From NCBI GenBank assembly GCA_963556695.1, contig CAUWAG010000010.1, positions 434,001 to 498,000 on the forward strand: a DNA stretch of 64,000 nucleotides, read 5' to 3'. The translations under genes were made by a program, and so were the position numbers. The stretch is from Anthostomella pinea. Its lineage: Eukaryota > Ascomycota > Sordariomycetes > Xylariales > Xylariaceae. The notes below the pieces were generated by a model. That model was not told where the DNA came from, made no database searches, and saw nothing but the letters and a program-made list of their open reading frames with translations. Numbering within the stretch: the stretch's first letter is position 1; every line of letters begins with the position of its first letter. This document shows positions 1 through 11,857 of this stretch, piece after piece.

Positions 1-486
1 AAGAAACGTCGTGTTAGGTGCTATGTGAAGCAGTAAACTCGTCAAAGCGTGCGGCGGCCGCTACGTGCTGGGAGGATTGATGGTCAAGGGACGACCTGTT
101 GAAATCCGAAGCCTTCTACTACGATCATTTAAGCCGACAAGTAGTCCATGTTCCCTTAGTTCTAAGGCGTGCCATCAGGGTATGTGGGTCGGAAAGGTTG
201 ATACTTTGTGGCTTGGAGTCTCGGTTTAAGTTTATTCTCTCTCGCTTTTTCTTTTTCTATTCTTCTGCAACGGTGCCCCAAACCTGGCAAAGCATACAAA
301 GAGGAGAAGAGAGCAAGAAGGTACACGTAAAAATAAAGATCGGTTCTATTTCCTGGGCCTCTCGACCATCATACTTCACCTCTCTCAATCCCGCCCTTCA
401 CCATTTCAGTCCAGCTGCCAGCCGATCCTCTCTTTGCGCACACATATACAACACACGACTGAACCTCTGTCTCGCCCTTGCCTACC
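1..486. other. 5' flank of the F-box relic, no gene seen
   Basis: No convincing coding sequence. The stretch from about 230 to 480 is pyrimidine-rich (runs of CTTTTT, CTCTC, CACAC) like a fungal promoter/leader and lies directly upstream of the ATG at 487. Reading frames here overlap the F-box frame and look non-coding. Confidence 0.5.
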
Positions 487-1455
487 ATGGCGACGCCAAC
501 CTTACCCGGTCTCCCGATGGAGCTGAAGGAGGAGATTTGCCTCAACCTGTGTATACACTGCCAGCATCGGAAGTCGGATCCTTATCCATGCTTCAACACC
601 GCCAGCTGTTTCAGCAATCAGAAGGCGCTGACTGCATTGTGTCACGTGAACAGGAACCTACGCGACATTGCACAACCCATTCCCTTTCACTACTACTCTG
701 TCCAAAACATCCCGCCCACCAGACTGCCCATCAGACTCGGGGGATCTTGGCACTCAACACGCCACTGTAAACCCGACGTTACGCTCCCGAAATTCGTGCG
801 CAGCATCTTCCATCGTCCTGACCTTGCCAGAAAGGCTCGCTGCCTTTCGCTATCGCCAAGCTGGGACCACCTCTTCGACTTCCATACAGACCCTGACCTC
901 TGGCGCAACATATGCGAGCTCGTCCTCCAAATTAGACCGCCATACCCAAGCTCACGACAAGAGGTTGTTGCATGGCGAGAACCCGAACGCTCGGTATCGC
1001 GTATCGTTCTCGAATTGATACTGATCACCGCTTTGCCGTGATTGGAGTATCTCCTGTTTCACCAACTGAACAAGCTGCCCTACGGGCCGTTGCACTTCCT
1101 CAACCCGATCCCGAGCTTGAAAGTCGTATAACTCACTAGGCTGATGGGTTTGGACTATTATCTTGCTGACCAGAAGGAACTGTTCAAGCTGGCACCCAAC
1201 CTCACAGTGTTAAATGGCTCATCGGGCGAATACGCGTTCCGGGGGTCATTGCAGCAAATGATCTCTCAGAGCTCGAGTATTCGTTGGACCGTCCACGACT
1301 TGGCCTTGGGCAACCTTCGAAAACTCAGCTTGAGCGACGTTCGAGATCGTCCCTTGGCTTCGGTCCTTCAACGATGTCCACAACTTGAGGATCTGGAGTT
1401 TCGCGATTATAACCGCTGGGCTAACTCCTGGTCGTCACAGCCAGTGCTCGGATGA
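487..1455 (+). pseudogene. F-box/leucine-rich-repeat-like protein, broken by two in-frame stops and truncated
   Basis: The N-terminus (LPGLPMELKEEICLNLC) resembles an F-box-like helix of fungal substrate adaptors, and the later part carries LRR-like strands such as LRKLSLSDV and CPQLEDLEF. The same reading frame runs from the ATG at 487 to 1455 but is cut by TGA at 1039-1041 and TAA at 1129-1131. Protein-like sequence continues on both sides, so these look like nonsense changes rather than introns. CGA to TGA and CAA to TAA would each need one C-to-T change. The C-terminal repeats are missing: about 100 bases after the last codon a Fot1-type transposase fragment begins. A functional protein is unlikely; family assignment is by pattern only. 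Confidence 0.6.
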
Positions 1456-1557
1456 ATTCATATATCTGTGCTATATAAACAACGTTTATCTGAGCTTTAT
1501 TCCTACCCATACGGTAAGTTATATGCTAATTAGTAATTATTTTGCTAATAGAGGTAG

Positions 1558-2403
1558 TCTCACATCTTCCAGCCCCTAGATTTGACCGTGTTCTTTGTGG
1601 TGAAAGCCGCCTACCGCCGCCTCATCAACCAGCTCGGTTAGTTGAACAATTCCGCTCCTATTGGCAAAGTACGGTTCCTCAGTTGCCTGGCTAAGGCCCG
1701 TGAAAAATCCACGGAGGCTATCGTGCGTTCGGGGTGGCGTGCTGCCGGTCTTTGGCCTATAAACCGACGAAAGACCCTCACGAACGAGCATATGATGAAG
1801 GCAGCAGAGATCCAAGCAGCAGCAGTTATTATAATGAACCCTGAAACCATATCTAAGGCATTAGAAGCCCCTAAATCAGGGCAGGAGATTGAGCTGATGC
1901 TATCAGCAATTGCTGAGACCTTTGAGCAGCGAGCAGGAGTCCGCTCGGTTGTAAAAGCGTACGGTGAGATGGCAATTGAGCTAGCCCTTATAAAGGAGCT
2001 ATTGGAAGGAAAAAACGCCAAAATTAAGCATCTACAACCAAAAAAGCGTCGTAAGGCCCCTCAGAAAGAGCCTGAACAACGGCTATAACAAACTAGGGAC
2101 GTTATTGCTAAGCAAATCGAGCATACAGAGACCGTACGAGCTGCTATAAAGGCACGGACAGAAAGACGACAAGTTCTGCGTGAAGTACAGAACTTAGATA
2201 CTGACGAATCAGAGAGATCTCTCTTTGAGGAATCTGAGGAGTCATATTCAGAAGATTTAGAGGAATTGGAGCCCTATGAGGATGAAGGGGTTGCCGTTGA
2301 CGAAGAGGGTGATGGCACGGATGAGGAGTCCGACGAGCCCATTTTGGTGCGATCTTCACGCCGCGCGATCCGCCAGCCAGCGCGCTATCGCATGAACAAC
2401 TAA
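1558..2403 (+). pseudogene. 3' half of a Fot1/pogo-type transposase
   Basis: The frame begins with a SHIFQPLDLTVF segment, the block after the second catalytic Asp in Fot1/pogo DDE transposases (usually HTSHVLQPLD). It continues with GWRAAGLWPINRRK (the usual GWRxxGIxP motif) and ends in a Lys-rich then acidic tail. Two in-frame stops, TAG at 1639-1641 and TAA at 2086-2088, interrupt an otherwise continuous frame ending at 2403. The N-terminal DNA-binding domains and the first catalytic Asp are absent. Downstream, 2515-2553 contains a doubled 'ctgtcccaactt' motif that may be the right terminal repeat; no left partner is visible. It is a 5'-deleted, inactive copy next to the F-box relic. Confidence 0.75.
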
Positions 2404-2723
2404 TATTGCTAAAAACATCAAGAAAAGACGGTTTTAAGGCATTTATTATATAATTTATAGCTTCAGTACAGATGCAGTTATCTGGGGGTGCAAGTGTGGC
2501 CTTTTGGTGGGGAAGCTGTCCCAACTTGAGGGCTGTCCCAACTTCATGCCCCCACCGTTATATGATACCCTAGAGAATTATGAAAGAAATGAGGCATGAC
2601 ATGCCGGCGCATATCAGTCAGCCTACAGGCAGCAAGCGCACACCTGCTAAACGGAGAGTTAGTCTACGTTTGTTACAGAGACCTTCGTTCGTCTGAGTGA
2701 TAGTCCCACAAAGTCAGCAGTCC

Positions 2724-3137
2724 ATGGGAGAAGCCCGAAAGCTGTTGGCTTTCATCACATGTCCAGCTCGTGGTACCTTGTCCCTTGGCAGGTTAGCTGC
2801 ATTCGACATACTTGAAGTGATCCAGGCGAATCTTAGTGGCCGATACGAGCAGCATGCCGAGAATGTCGAAGCAAGTGAGGAGGCCATCCGGGACCATCTG
2901 CAACAGATCTGCCAGCTATTGTCCACCATCCAACGCAGCGATGACGATGTCAGGTTACAAATACAAGAGGTACGCTGAACAGCGAATCTTGACGAGTTTC
3001 TAGGAAAGACCGAGTTGAGCCTGGACAGCACCTGGTCAGATGTGATCGGGCCATGGCATCTACAATATGTGGACAATATTATGCGTACACCGCCGATCCC
3101 CCACCCATCCACCCATCACCACCCTCATCTTCAATAA
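2724..3137 (+). pseudogene. small unknown protein with predicted coiled coil, one in-frame stop
   Basis: The frame from the ATG at 2724 encodes a helical, probably coiled-coil segment (ANLSGRYEQHAENVEAS, then EEAIRDHLQQICQLLS). It is interrupted by TGA at 2976-2978 and continues in the same frame to TAA at 3135-3137 through a His/Pro-rich tail. I do not recognise the family. The stop could be CGA changed to TGA, the pattern seen in other relics nearby. It could also be a short gene ending at 2978. Confidence 0.35.
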
Positions 3138-3207
3138 TTCCTAATAAATCGAATATGAGGCCATTAAGAATGTGAATTAGATCAAAATGATTATTAATTT
3201 TTGCTCT

Positions 3208-4303
3208 TTAATATTTGGTGTAGTAACCCCTTGCGTAATACAATGCTGCGAGCCTATGCGGGATCGATTTTATTAGCCTCTCAATCAAGCGCTCATCCAT
3301 CTCTGCCCACGCGCGCTCAATTATCTCTTTTGCGTATGCCCCATTGCTTAAATTGTCCTTTAGATCGTGAAATTGAGGCTTTACTTCGTTTATCTTGCGC
3401 TTTAGACCGTTCCAAACATGCTCGATCGGGTTCAAATTGGGCGAGTGAGGCGGCCACTCGATGATCCAGATATTGTGCTCCTTTAGCCATCTCTTATACA
3501 CGTTCAAAGTGTAAATAGGGGCATTATTTTGTATATAAGGGTCTCTAAGCTCGTAAAAAGGCAGTAATCCTTTCTCCAAAGCTTTCAAATACAACTTGGT
3601 AGTCATTCTGCCGCAAGGAGAGTCCGGATCGTCTTCCATCATCACCAGCTTGCCCTTGCCACCTTTGCTGCTGCGTAGCCAGATCATACCCCAAATCATG
3701 ATAGAGATTTTGGTCTTAACGTATTCCTGCGGGTTCATAAGGTCGTTTTAGTACCTTTTGGATAAGAGGCGGATGACCTAAGAGCTTGTAGAATCAGCCA
3801 AAGTCTTTATTATACCCTTGTCTGTATAAAGGATAATTAAAAAGACCTATAATCCTTTATTAGTATCAAATTAGTGCACAAATATGAGTCTCTTATGAGC
3901 GTTTTTAGTAGTGAGCTCGATTTACTTCGTAACGTGCCATTCCTTAAGTTATTGCGGTTTAAGAAGCGCCGGAGGGTGGCAGAGCTCGCCAGCGTGCCTC
4001 CTTAGATACGGAGGACCCGTATGAGATTCTGGGCTTCCGGGGAGCCAGTTGAATGATATGAGTGGCTCGCCGGCCTTGAATAACCTGGGGACGTCGTTTA
4101 TGAGACGTCTGCGTGAAGATTCGTTGTTCTTTGAAGCGTTCGGTCTGGGTAGCTACCGGGGCGCGATGGCAGCGAAACGTGCTGGCCACGGCCGTCTTGG
4201 TCGTGCCGCCCGCCACGGCTCCGCACATGAACGCGCGAGCTTCTGGAGTGAATTCATCGTTTTTGCCGCAATTTCTGCTCAAGGCGAGCCCAAATTCGTG
4301 TAA
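3208..4303 (-). pseudogene. Tc1/mariner-type transposase, frameshifted
   Basis: Reading right to left, the N-terminal part (about 4282-3959) has the helix-turn-helix and linker typical of Tc1/mariner transposases (RATHIIQLAPRKPRISY). The C-terminal part (3738-3208) has the catalytic core: IMIWGMIW, YIQNNAPIY (second acidic site; the usual D of QDNAP is N here) and EWPPHSPNLNPIEHVWNGLK (P-N-P-x-E block). The middle, about 3740-3958, keeps similarity only across several frame changes and stops and is AT-rich. There is no in-frame ATG at the start. Terminal inverted repeats are not evident. This is a dead element. Confidence 0.75.
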
Positions 4304-4451
4304 TTCGTCCCTTATTTGACTGCGTTGTGGTTATTTAAAAGAAGAGGGTGATGGTGGATTGATTTTTGATGCGTCTATGGGGCGCTGGGTGTACGCATAA
4401 TATTGGTGGGTCAGTGTATAGTCCGAAGACGGCCGTCTAGAATACAAGTCC

Positions 4452-5622
4452 ATGGTGTTGGCACGAAAAACGGTACCAAACGCCGAAGCACGACACGACA
4501 TTCCTGGAGGAAATATACCATCAAGTTCCAAGCCCAATCCAAAGGCGAGTTCGCAAGCGGTCAACGAGGATGGTCGCGAAATCATCTTGCTTGATGATTC
4601 ATCGTCAGACCAAGAAACAGAGCCACTGGCACAGCAGGTACCCGCCCGTGACTCCAATACCCGAGCTGCTACCGCATTGCAGGAGGCGCACGATGGCACG
4701 ACGGCGGGACCCCATAAACCTAAGGTGGCAAGCAGAACAGACCGAGTAAACATACCCACGATGATAACCCAGGACGAGGTACAAGGAAAAGAGTTCGCCT
4801 TCGAATATCCTTACGGAAGCGAAGTCATTCGAGTTACTCGCTGTTCCCTGTTCCCGGACTTCCGAACTACGGAGAGTCCCTGGACGGCGTTGTTCAAGAT
4901 AGACAAGCATTGGACAAAGGAACTCGAGCACTTGCAACGGGGTTGTACCAGCATATCACGACGAGAGCTGATGGACAATGCATCGATAGGTAAGAAAACT
5001 CTTGAACATGGCATTGAATACTGGCTGAGAGACTAGCAGTCCAAAACGCGGACTACAAAAGGGCATCCGCCAACAGCAGTGGCTACTTGGGTAAGTTGAC
5101 CATCACACAAGCTTCTGCCAACCGCCTTGCTGACGAGTCACCTTCTTCTCAGGGAAGAGCGACCGGACTTCCAATCCAAGACCTGCTAACCCATTTGATT
5201 CCCCTTCGAGAGTAGGACGTTCATCACAGACAGGGGGTCCTTCTCGAGCCGGCATGGGATACGATCCATATCCACACCCAAGTCTGCGGCCGTACGCGAA
5301 ATTCTCGTACACCCAGCATACACAACAGGCTGCCCATCAGCCTCAGCCCATACAGCTGGAACCAGCTCCCCAGTTCCCTCCGTCACCACGTTGGCACCCG
5401 GTTTCACCTCGGGGCTCCCATATCCCCATGAGTCTTGGCTATGCCAGGATTCCTACACATGGCTTGCCCATCTTCCCACCAACAGGACCTATCCCCCCAG
5501 CACAGGCTAGACGCAGGACTTCGCCAACTCCTTCTCGGAACGATGGAAGAGAAACTCCTTCAGGACCAGGAGTAGGTTCTATGACTCACACCCCATCGCG
5601 GTTAGATTTTGACCTCACGTAG
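4452..5622 (+). CDS. conserved-looking fungal protein of unknown function, three exons
   Basis: Exons 4452-4989, 5037-5090 and 5153-5622 give a 353-residue protein. Both introns (47 and 62 nt) have GTAAG donors, and the second has a TGCTGAC branch-like site before TTCTCAG. The phases fit without gaps. The first third is low-complexity and acidic (IILLDDSSSD). The middle (VIRVTRCSLFPDF...WTALFKIDKHWTKEL...ISRRELMDNAS) looks like a folded domain. The C-terminal half is rich in Pro, Gln and Ser and probably disordered. No signal peptide or membrane segment is seen. I do not recognise the function. The first intron could instead end at 5039, removing one residue. Confidence 0.7.
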
Positions 5623-5917
5623 CGCCCCTCGTCGGCAACAAGTACCAACGACAGCATGCCAAACTGGGTCCTATGGCGAGATGTCGACCATGAGGACTAC
5701 CGTGATGAAAGGGAGATCAAGAGCGAGCCGCCCTAGGAAACTCGATGGACTACACACATGAAGTAGATGTGATAGATAGCAAATCCCCAGTAATACTAGC
5801 AAAGTCCACATTCCATTTTCACTCCAAATACCTACCCACCATGAGCCAGCCGCGTGGAGTATATGTGACACACTTATTGTGTACACAACGGATACAAACC
5901 AAGTCCAAGTCCGCCCC
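5623..5917. other. convergent intergenic spacer
   Basis: About 295 bases between the 3' ends of the unknown gene (+) and the nitronate monooxygenase gene (-). It must hold both 3' UTRs. Nothing else is recognised. Confidence 0.5.
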
Positions 5918-7424
5918 TTAGAGCGCTGCCTTGAGACCCGCAATGACCTTCAGCGCCTCCTCCCTCACCCTCTTCGTAATCTCAGCAGCAGGCAGCTCCT
6001 CCTTGATCAAGCCGACGCCTGTTCCACTATGGTAGCCCCCGAGTTAGCAAAATCCAAAGTAGCAACAACCACCCCCATGCCAAAAGGATTAAACCTATTG
6101 TCAGAAGGATGACTTCGTGTACTTACGACCAGGTGACCATCCTCGAGAGATCTCCACTCTCCTTAGCAGCATTAAACCGCTTCGTATTCTCCTCGAGCGA
6201 GACACCCGCCTGCTCATCTTGGAGCGAAGGATGTATCACCGCTCGGCCGTCGTATGCATCAGGCCACGACATGTTGCCCTGGACATGGTCGTGCAGTTGT
6301 GATCTTCAGGGTTGAGAAAAGGGGTCAAGTCAGCCAGCCGATCGCTCATCTTAAGTGGGTAGTGAGACAGGGGGTTGAAGGTAGGCAGGACTCACTTGGC
6401 CGTGTTGACGCCCCCGTCCGAGGTAGACAGGATGGCCTTCCGCTTGAAGCCCTGCACGTCCGACTCGGTGGCTACCATGTACTGTCCTCACCCGCCCACG
6501 TCAGCATCGTACAACACCCAGCCATTCTATGAGCAACCATCCATCACCCTCATCCCTTAACCAGAAACAAAAACAAGCCTACTCACCCGCGTCCCCATCA
6601 CCACCCCCTCCGCTCCCAACGCCAACCCAGCAGCAACCCCCCTCCCATCCGCCACTCCCCCAGCCGCCCAAACCACGACCTCTCTGCCCCCATCCTCGCG
6701 CTCAACCTCCTCCCTCACCATATCCACCACCTCCGGCACCAACCCCACGACCCCGGCGCCCCTCCTAAACTGATGGCCCCCAGCATCCGAACCCTGCGCG
6801 ACCACCACATCCGCGCCCGACCTCACCGCCTCCCGTGCCGCCGCCACAGTCCCGGCCTGGACTGCAATCTTCAATCCCCAGGCAGCGCCCGCGGACCGCA
6901 GCGCGGCGAGCATGGAAGGCAGGGTGTCGGGCGCCGAGGGCGCGGGGGCGAAGAGCCATATCGCAGCCGGGCGGTGCTTGACCAGGATGGGAAGTGTGGT
7001 GTGCGCGAAGTGCGTGGTGGAAGGGGCATAGGTTACGAAGCCTACGCCTATGGGGAGGGGCTTTTCACTGCTATTGTCTGTGCTTGGGATGTTGAGAAGA
7101 CTCGCCGCCTGCGTGAGCTGCTCGTCCAGTTTCTTGAGGACGGGCGAGTCTGGGCTGAAGTCCCGGCCGCCTTGGACGAAGCCTTGGAGTCGTTAGCTCA
7201 TTCATCAGTGGTGGTGGTGTGTCTATGAGGATAAACTCGATCTCGACGTGGATGAAGCAGGGTAGGTACTTACCCAAGCCGCCGGCCTTGGTCACCTCGG
7301 TCGCGAGCCGGGCGTTGGACACGAAGTCCATTGGCGCGCTGACGACGAGCGGGTAGGACGTGCCCGGGAACCAGGTCTGCATCCGCGACCCCGCCATCTT
7401 TGCTAGTCGTCGGGTTGCGTTCAT
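5918..7424 (-). CDS. nitronate monooxygenase (2-nitropropane dioxygenase family), five exons
   Basis: Exons on the minus strand are 7424-7274, 7182-6587, 6481-6396, 6303-6127 and 6026-5918, giving 372 residues. All four introns (91, 105, 92 and 100 nt) have GTAAGT or GTGAGT donors and AG acceptors, and the phases join cleanly. The family is an FMN-dependent TIM-barrel enzyme oxidising alkyl nitronates. Visible hallmarks are the N-terminal YPLVVSAPM flavin-site strand, the AQGSDAGGHQ motif with the conserved His near residue 187, WAAGGVADGRGVAAGLALGA (phosphate-binding region), EGVVMGTR, and a C-terminal SGTGVGLIKEELPA segment. Length and motif order are normal for the fungal family. Probably cytosolic; no targeting signal is evident. 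It points toward the decayed kinase-like gene upstream. Confidence 0.92.
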
Positions 7425-8068
7425 CAGACTTGTTGAGGGCGATGAGAGTGCGGGTGATATAGGTACGGTGGAAAGAAATTGGGGCTGGCTCTGATTAGGT
7501 TCGCAGGCCCGTCATGAGTAAGCAAGGGCAGGGCCGAACTGCTTGACTGTTAATGATCATGTGAACTACGGTGGTGTCTATGTTCATTCAATGCTCTCCG
7601 TTGATCCGTGGAGGAATGCCGGAGTCGATTTGATGACGACAGGCATGTGACGCCGGAGGCTGTACCGGCGGCCCGAGAATGTCTTACGGGACTCCGCGGA
7701 GCTACTTAATCCAAGCTGCCCCGCCCGACCTCGGCAATGATTAAGCAGTCATGGGGCCTTCACATACAGTCACGAGGTAAAGGTTCACTCAGGCATGATT
7801 AAAACCCGTAATCTGATGTTGTTGAAGAGATGAGAAAATAGGAAATACTTTAATGGGTCGGGTTTACAGGAGCTCTCGGGCCGAGGAGTCACGCCACAAG
7901 AAGGCGTAAACATGCAGGAGCATATGGACTTGGGTCTTTGGCATAGACATCCGTATTATGATCCAGTGTTCATCAACCGGGCAGATTTCCGAACTTTTCC
8001 AGAAGGCCGCTTGATATTCCCTGATCATGCAGTCTCGAGCCAGGGCATGCCAGCCTAAAGCTCTGCAT
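7425..8068. other. intergenic, no gene seen
   Basis: Upstream region of the nitronate monooxygenase gene, which is read leftward, and 3' flank of the kinase-like pseudogene. A 117-codon frame at 7864-8217 (-) overlaps the pseudogene in another phase and is treated as spurious. Confidence 0.5.
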
Positions 8069-9950
8069 TCAAAGCTGTTGAACCCCCTCCACAATCGCAT
8101 CAGTCGCAGCCTCTGTGACCTGTTCACGTGGCGATTGCTCATCAACAGAGAATTCATCGCTGATGGGCACAGGGCCAGGGGTGCTTTATGGATGAGTCTG
8201 TTCTCTCCCACTTGCACGCTCGAGAAGGCGAAGACAATCGGAGCTCGAAGCCCTCAAGCTTGGAGGTGCCACGACCATGGAACGTATCAGATCCGTCAGA
8301 ACGTCAGAATCCTGGAGCGACTGTACCTTTCTCATGATCTTAGGGAGACACTCATGGGGCGGCATGGGAGTCGTTGTCGTCATCTCTGGCAAGATTCCCA
8401 GTAACCACATAAGCGTGACACCCAGTGACCAGATGTCGCTCTTGGGTTCCAGTGTGAGATCGGGTGCGCTGAATACGCTACGAGTGACGCTGGGGGAAAG
8501 GTTGGGAGAAGGGGGTTTCGTGAAGCTGAAGGCGGTGAGCTTGCAATGGAGCGGTTCTTCCGACTTGAGGAGGATGTTGGTCGGCTTCACGCTGCCATGA
8601 GGCTTCACGCTGCCATGTAACAAATTCTGCGGCGCGGCGTGCAGGAAAGCGAGGGCCTTCAGCACCTGCTTCGCGATCTCGATGACCTCTTCTCGACTCC
8701 AGCTCTTGCGGCGAAGGTGCGCTAGGTCGCGCAAAGGGAGGTATTCCATCATGAATGCTGACTGCTCCTCACACAAGTCGCCGCATGCGACGATGTGTTC
8801 CTTCCACGGTACCTTTAGTAACGAGGAGCGTGAATGAGATCAATCGAAGGAGACTTACATGTTGACATTGGTTCAATATCAATCATCATCTGGCACCTCA
8901 TTCCTCCCGGGGCATTGTCCCTCCATATCTTGAACACACACTCCTTGCCGGTGTCCTTACATCGGCCTTCGAAGACAAGACTCCGGTGCACCCTCTGTAT
9001 ACGTTCCATAGTATACTCTGCGCCCTCTGGCCCAACCCACACAGAGTTCCATAAGTCGGAGAAAGGAACGGTTCCGTGCCTGCGTTGCCGGTTTGGCAAA
9101 ATCAAGGCCCGGTCAGGGGTGCATGCCGAACTTTTCGGTCGGGTTCCGTAGAAGTCGACGGACTGGATAACTGGGGGTGTGTTTCTATACTGAGATTCAC
9201 CCTTCAAGACAGCTTCCTGTAGCTTTGGCGTCCAAAAGACCAGGTACGTCTGGCTCTGGGACAAGTATACTGTCAACCCATCCAAGGCTGCATGCTTCTG
9301 AGAGTCAAACATCTTTAGCGATTGCTGTGGTACGGCCGGGGAGTTGACCTTCGGGGTCGGGCAGACCACCGTGCCACCATCGCACAAGTTCTGCAGGTAG
9401 GGTTGAGCGCGTGCAAAATCCTCGATCCGTGTATCTTCCACGCCTACATATATCCGAAAGAACTCAGCACATGCACGGAGGTCGCGCCATCTGTCTCCAG
9501 AACGTTGCGTAGCTGAATATCACCGTATCGACGGTGCCGAATGTCCACTGAATTTCCTGTGTTCCTTTAGGAAGCGTGGAGCTGGACAAGACCCCGACAG
9601 GTTGGCCTTGGAGTGTCGTCTTGGATTCATCGCCCAAGGCTACATAAATGCGAGGCCAAGACGGGCCCAAGATCCGGAAGTAAAGGTATATTTGCCGATT
9701 ATTCTCCATGGTATCGGTGCCCAGGATTTGAACGATGACCCACGTTGGCGTTGACTCTCAAGCTGAAGTGTGTCTTGGTAAGACGATGGACGACTCCTCG
9801 GATTTCCAGCTTGAGAAATGCTTCATATAGGGAAGGAACCGGGCCATATCGTTGTCGAAAGAGACAAAGAAGCGCCCTCTTCCCCGCCAAGTTTCAAGTA
9901 TGAATCCCTCCCTACCCCCTGGCGGAAGTGACTGCTCAGCTCTCACATCG
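8069..9950 (-). pseudogene. protein-kinase-like gene, decayed (stops, frameshift, degenerate active site)
   Basis: The second half is a protein-kinase-like fold: FMMEYLPL hinge, HGSVKPTNILL in place of HRDLKPxN, KLTAFSF in place of the DFG block, APDL for APE, then SDIWSLGVTLMWLLG. Both catalytic aspartates are therefore replaced. The HGSVKP hexapeptide is tandemly duplicated in frame by an 18-bp repeat (about 8590-8625). The frame continues past TAA at 8186-8188 to TGA at 8069-8071. Upstream there is an in-frame TGA at 9758-9760, a one-base shift near 9460-9510, and an intron-like GTAAGT...CTAAAG segment (about 8857-8812) whose phases do not match. The start is uncertain (ATG at 9847 or earlier). 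It may have been a pseudokinase before it decayed. Confidence 0.65.
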
Positions 9951-11857
9951 CTCTGACCCTGAGCTAACCCTTATTTCTTTGAGGCAACGAACCCCATGAC
10001 GGAACCAGGAGCCAGTTGCGACAGCCGCCTGCATGATCGACCTGACACTCCTCACCAAGACCAAACTGATAACCGTGCCCCATCGCTGATGTAGTGAAAG
10101 AGTATTAGAGCAGAACCCAGAACTCCAAAGACCCCGTGATCATCATCCATATGACCAGTCACTAGCTGAAATCATACCGAACACGAGCAGATGTTTGCTC
10201 ACCGCTCACCACAGAAACCAGAAGGCAATGACCTGTCGAAATTGCTCCAGGTACACCTCGCCGCCCATCCCCCAATCGTGATGGAGACAATCCTAGCTGC
10301 GAGAATGACCAGTCAACTCTACGACGGATGCCACTCAGACCCCTCAGGTACAACACGGGCCTTGAAGGCAAACACTGTAGCCCGCTAGGGACACCGTGAC
10401 CTGTGAAAAGCACCAGAGTGATCGTCTTCGACTTAAGACATCTGCCAGCGAGCAGTGACTGGCCGACTGACCGCCTGACCAACTGACTGAGGAGACAGCC
10501 GAGTCGTGAGATAAATCCACCCTCGGCCGTCGTCTCGAAGCAAGTTCAGAAGCATCTCCAGCGCGATGCCAGGTCAAGCCCAGCCAGCCGCTCTATTCAG
10601 CTCCCACGCCGCACCTCGGCCTCACCTGGAGAACCTCTTACCCAGCCCTCGTGTGCGCATCCCCTCCCCCAGGACTTGGTAAAACTCACCGTGCGTGCTA
10701 GGAGGTAGGTCCGAAGACCCCCTGGCCGCATGATTCCCAGTCGCGGCTCGCACGCAGGCCAAGCCACGCGCCGTACATAAGTACTCACGTACTTTGCCAT
10801 ATGAACTCGAACATAGGGGTACGTAGGTAGTGTAGGTACATGTACCTACTGACCGATAAGCAAGCAAACAAACCCAAAGCCCAAGACACACCCCTCAAGT
10901 TCCAACAACCCACATCCCGACCGCCGCATCCGCCACCGTACATGTAGAAAACTCACGCGGCAGTAGCAAAACCGGCAGTAGGAAAACTCACGCGGCAGAC
11001 TCCAACGTGGACTGTGGAGCGCGGAAGCACACAGCCAGGTACCGTAGGGCGGCGAGACATTGTTGGGAAGGGGTTGAGTCAGTACATCACACATGCATTC
11101 AAGATAGCCTGTTCCTTCAGCATCGCAAAAACTCAAAAGTCGCGTGACAACTCGCGAGTCGAGGCTCTTCCCCTCTGGCTTGAACTCTAAGGTGCGTCGT
11201 ACCTCAGGTGACAGGCCGGCCGCCAGCCGCAACTTCAGACGAAAATGAAGCTCGGACCATCAGTGAGGAACTTGGGCCTCGGCAGCACTCGAGACTATCT
11301 CCGTAATACATCTAATCTCCGCATTTCAGGGTCCAACGCATGACATCATCATATCACATACAGGCTACAGCACGCGGTTACAGTTCTCAAACGAATTGTT
11401 CTCAAAAACTCATCGATTTTTGGGATCCATTACCGTTGCTGGTAAATCCATCTATCTACTAGTGCAATGTGAAAGTGACGGCCGACCAGGTTGTCCATCC
11501 TTTCTTAATGTTGCGGGGCTGCATTCGCCCGTCGCAAATGCTGAAGGCACCGTTGCTGACAATGAAAGACTATTCCCCGAAAGTCTCGCAGATGCCTCGA
11601 TGAGGAATCGCCTAACGCCATTTATGATGCACATGACTCTTGGTGTCCGAACGAAGAAACCGAAATGCGTCAATGCTAAGTCGAGCTCGTGCCGGCTAGA
11701 TGCTACCTTCCCAACGCCAATGGCCATGCAAATGATGAATAGAAAGCAAATGGTGAAAAGGGGATACGAGGCCCATGTGTACGCATCTCCACATATGTCG
11801 AAGATGTGAGGGGAGATTGTGTGAAGCGCGCTTCATTGATGGTGATGCTGAACCGCT
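9951..11857. other. intergenic, no gene seen
   Basis: About 1.9 kb with no convincing coding sequence. It lies between the kinase-like relic and the 3' end of the cyclin gene, so it includes the cyclin 3' UTR. Reading frames here are short and compositionally random. Confidence 0.5.
10832..10849. repeat. 18-bp perfect palindrome
   Basis: The sequence GTAGGTACATGTACCTAC equals its own reverse complement. It sits in a run of related TAGGTA motifs in otherwise unannotated intergenic DNA. It could be a protein-binding site or chance. Confidence 0.6.

Noticed and set aside
7864..8217. 117-codon ORF downstream of the kinase-like relic as a separate gene
   Set aside because: It overlaps the continuing kinase-like frame in another phase, and the in-phase continuation to 8069 looks more protein-like.
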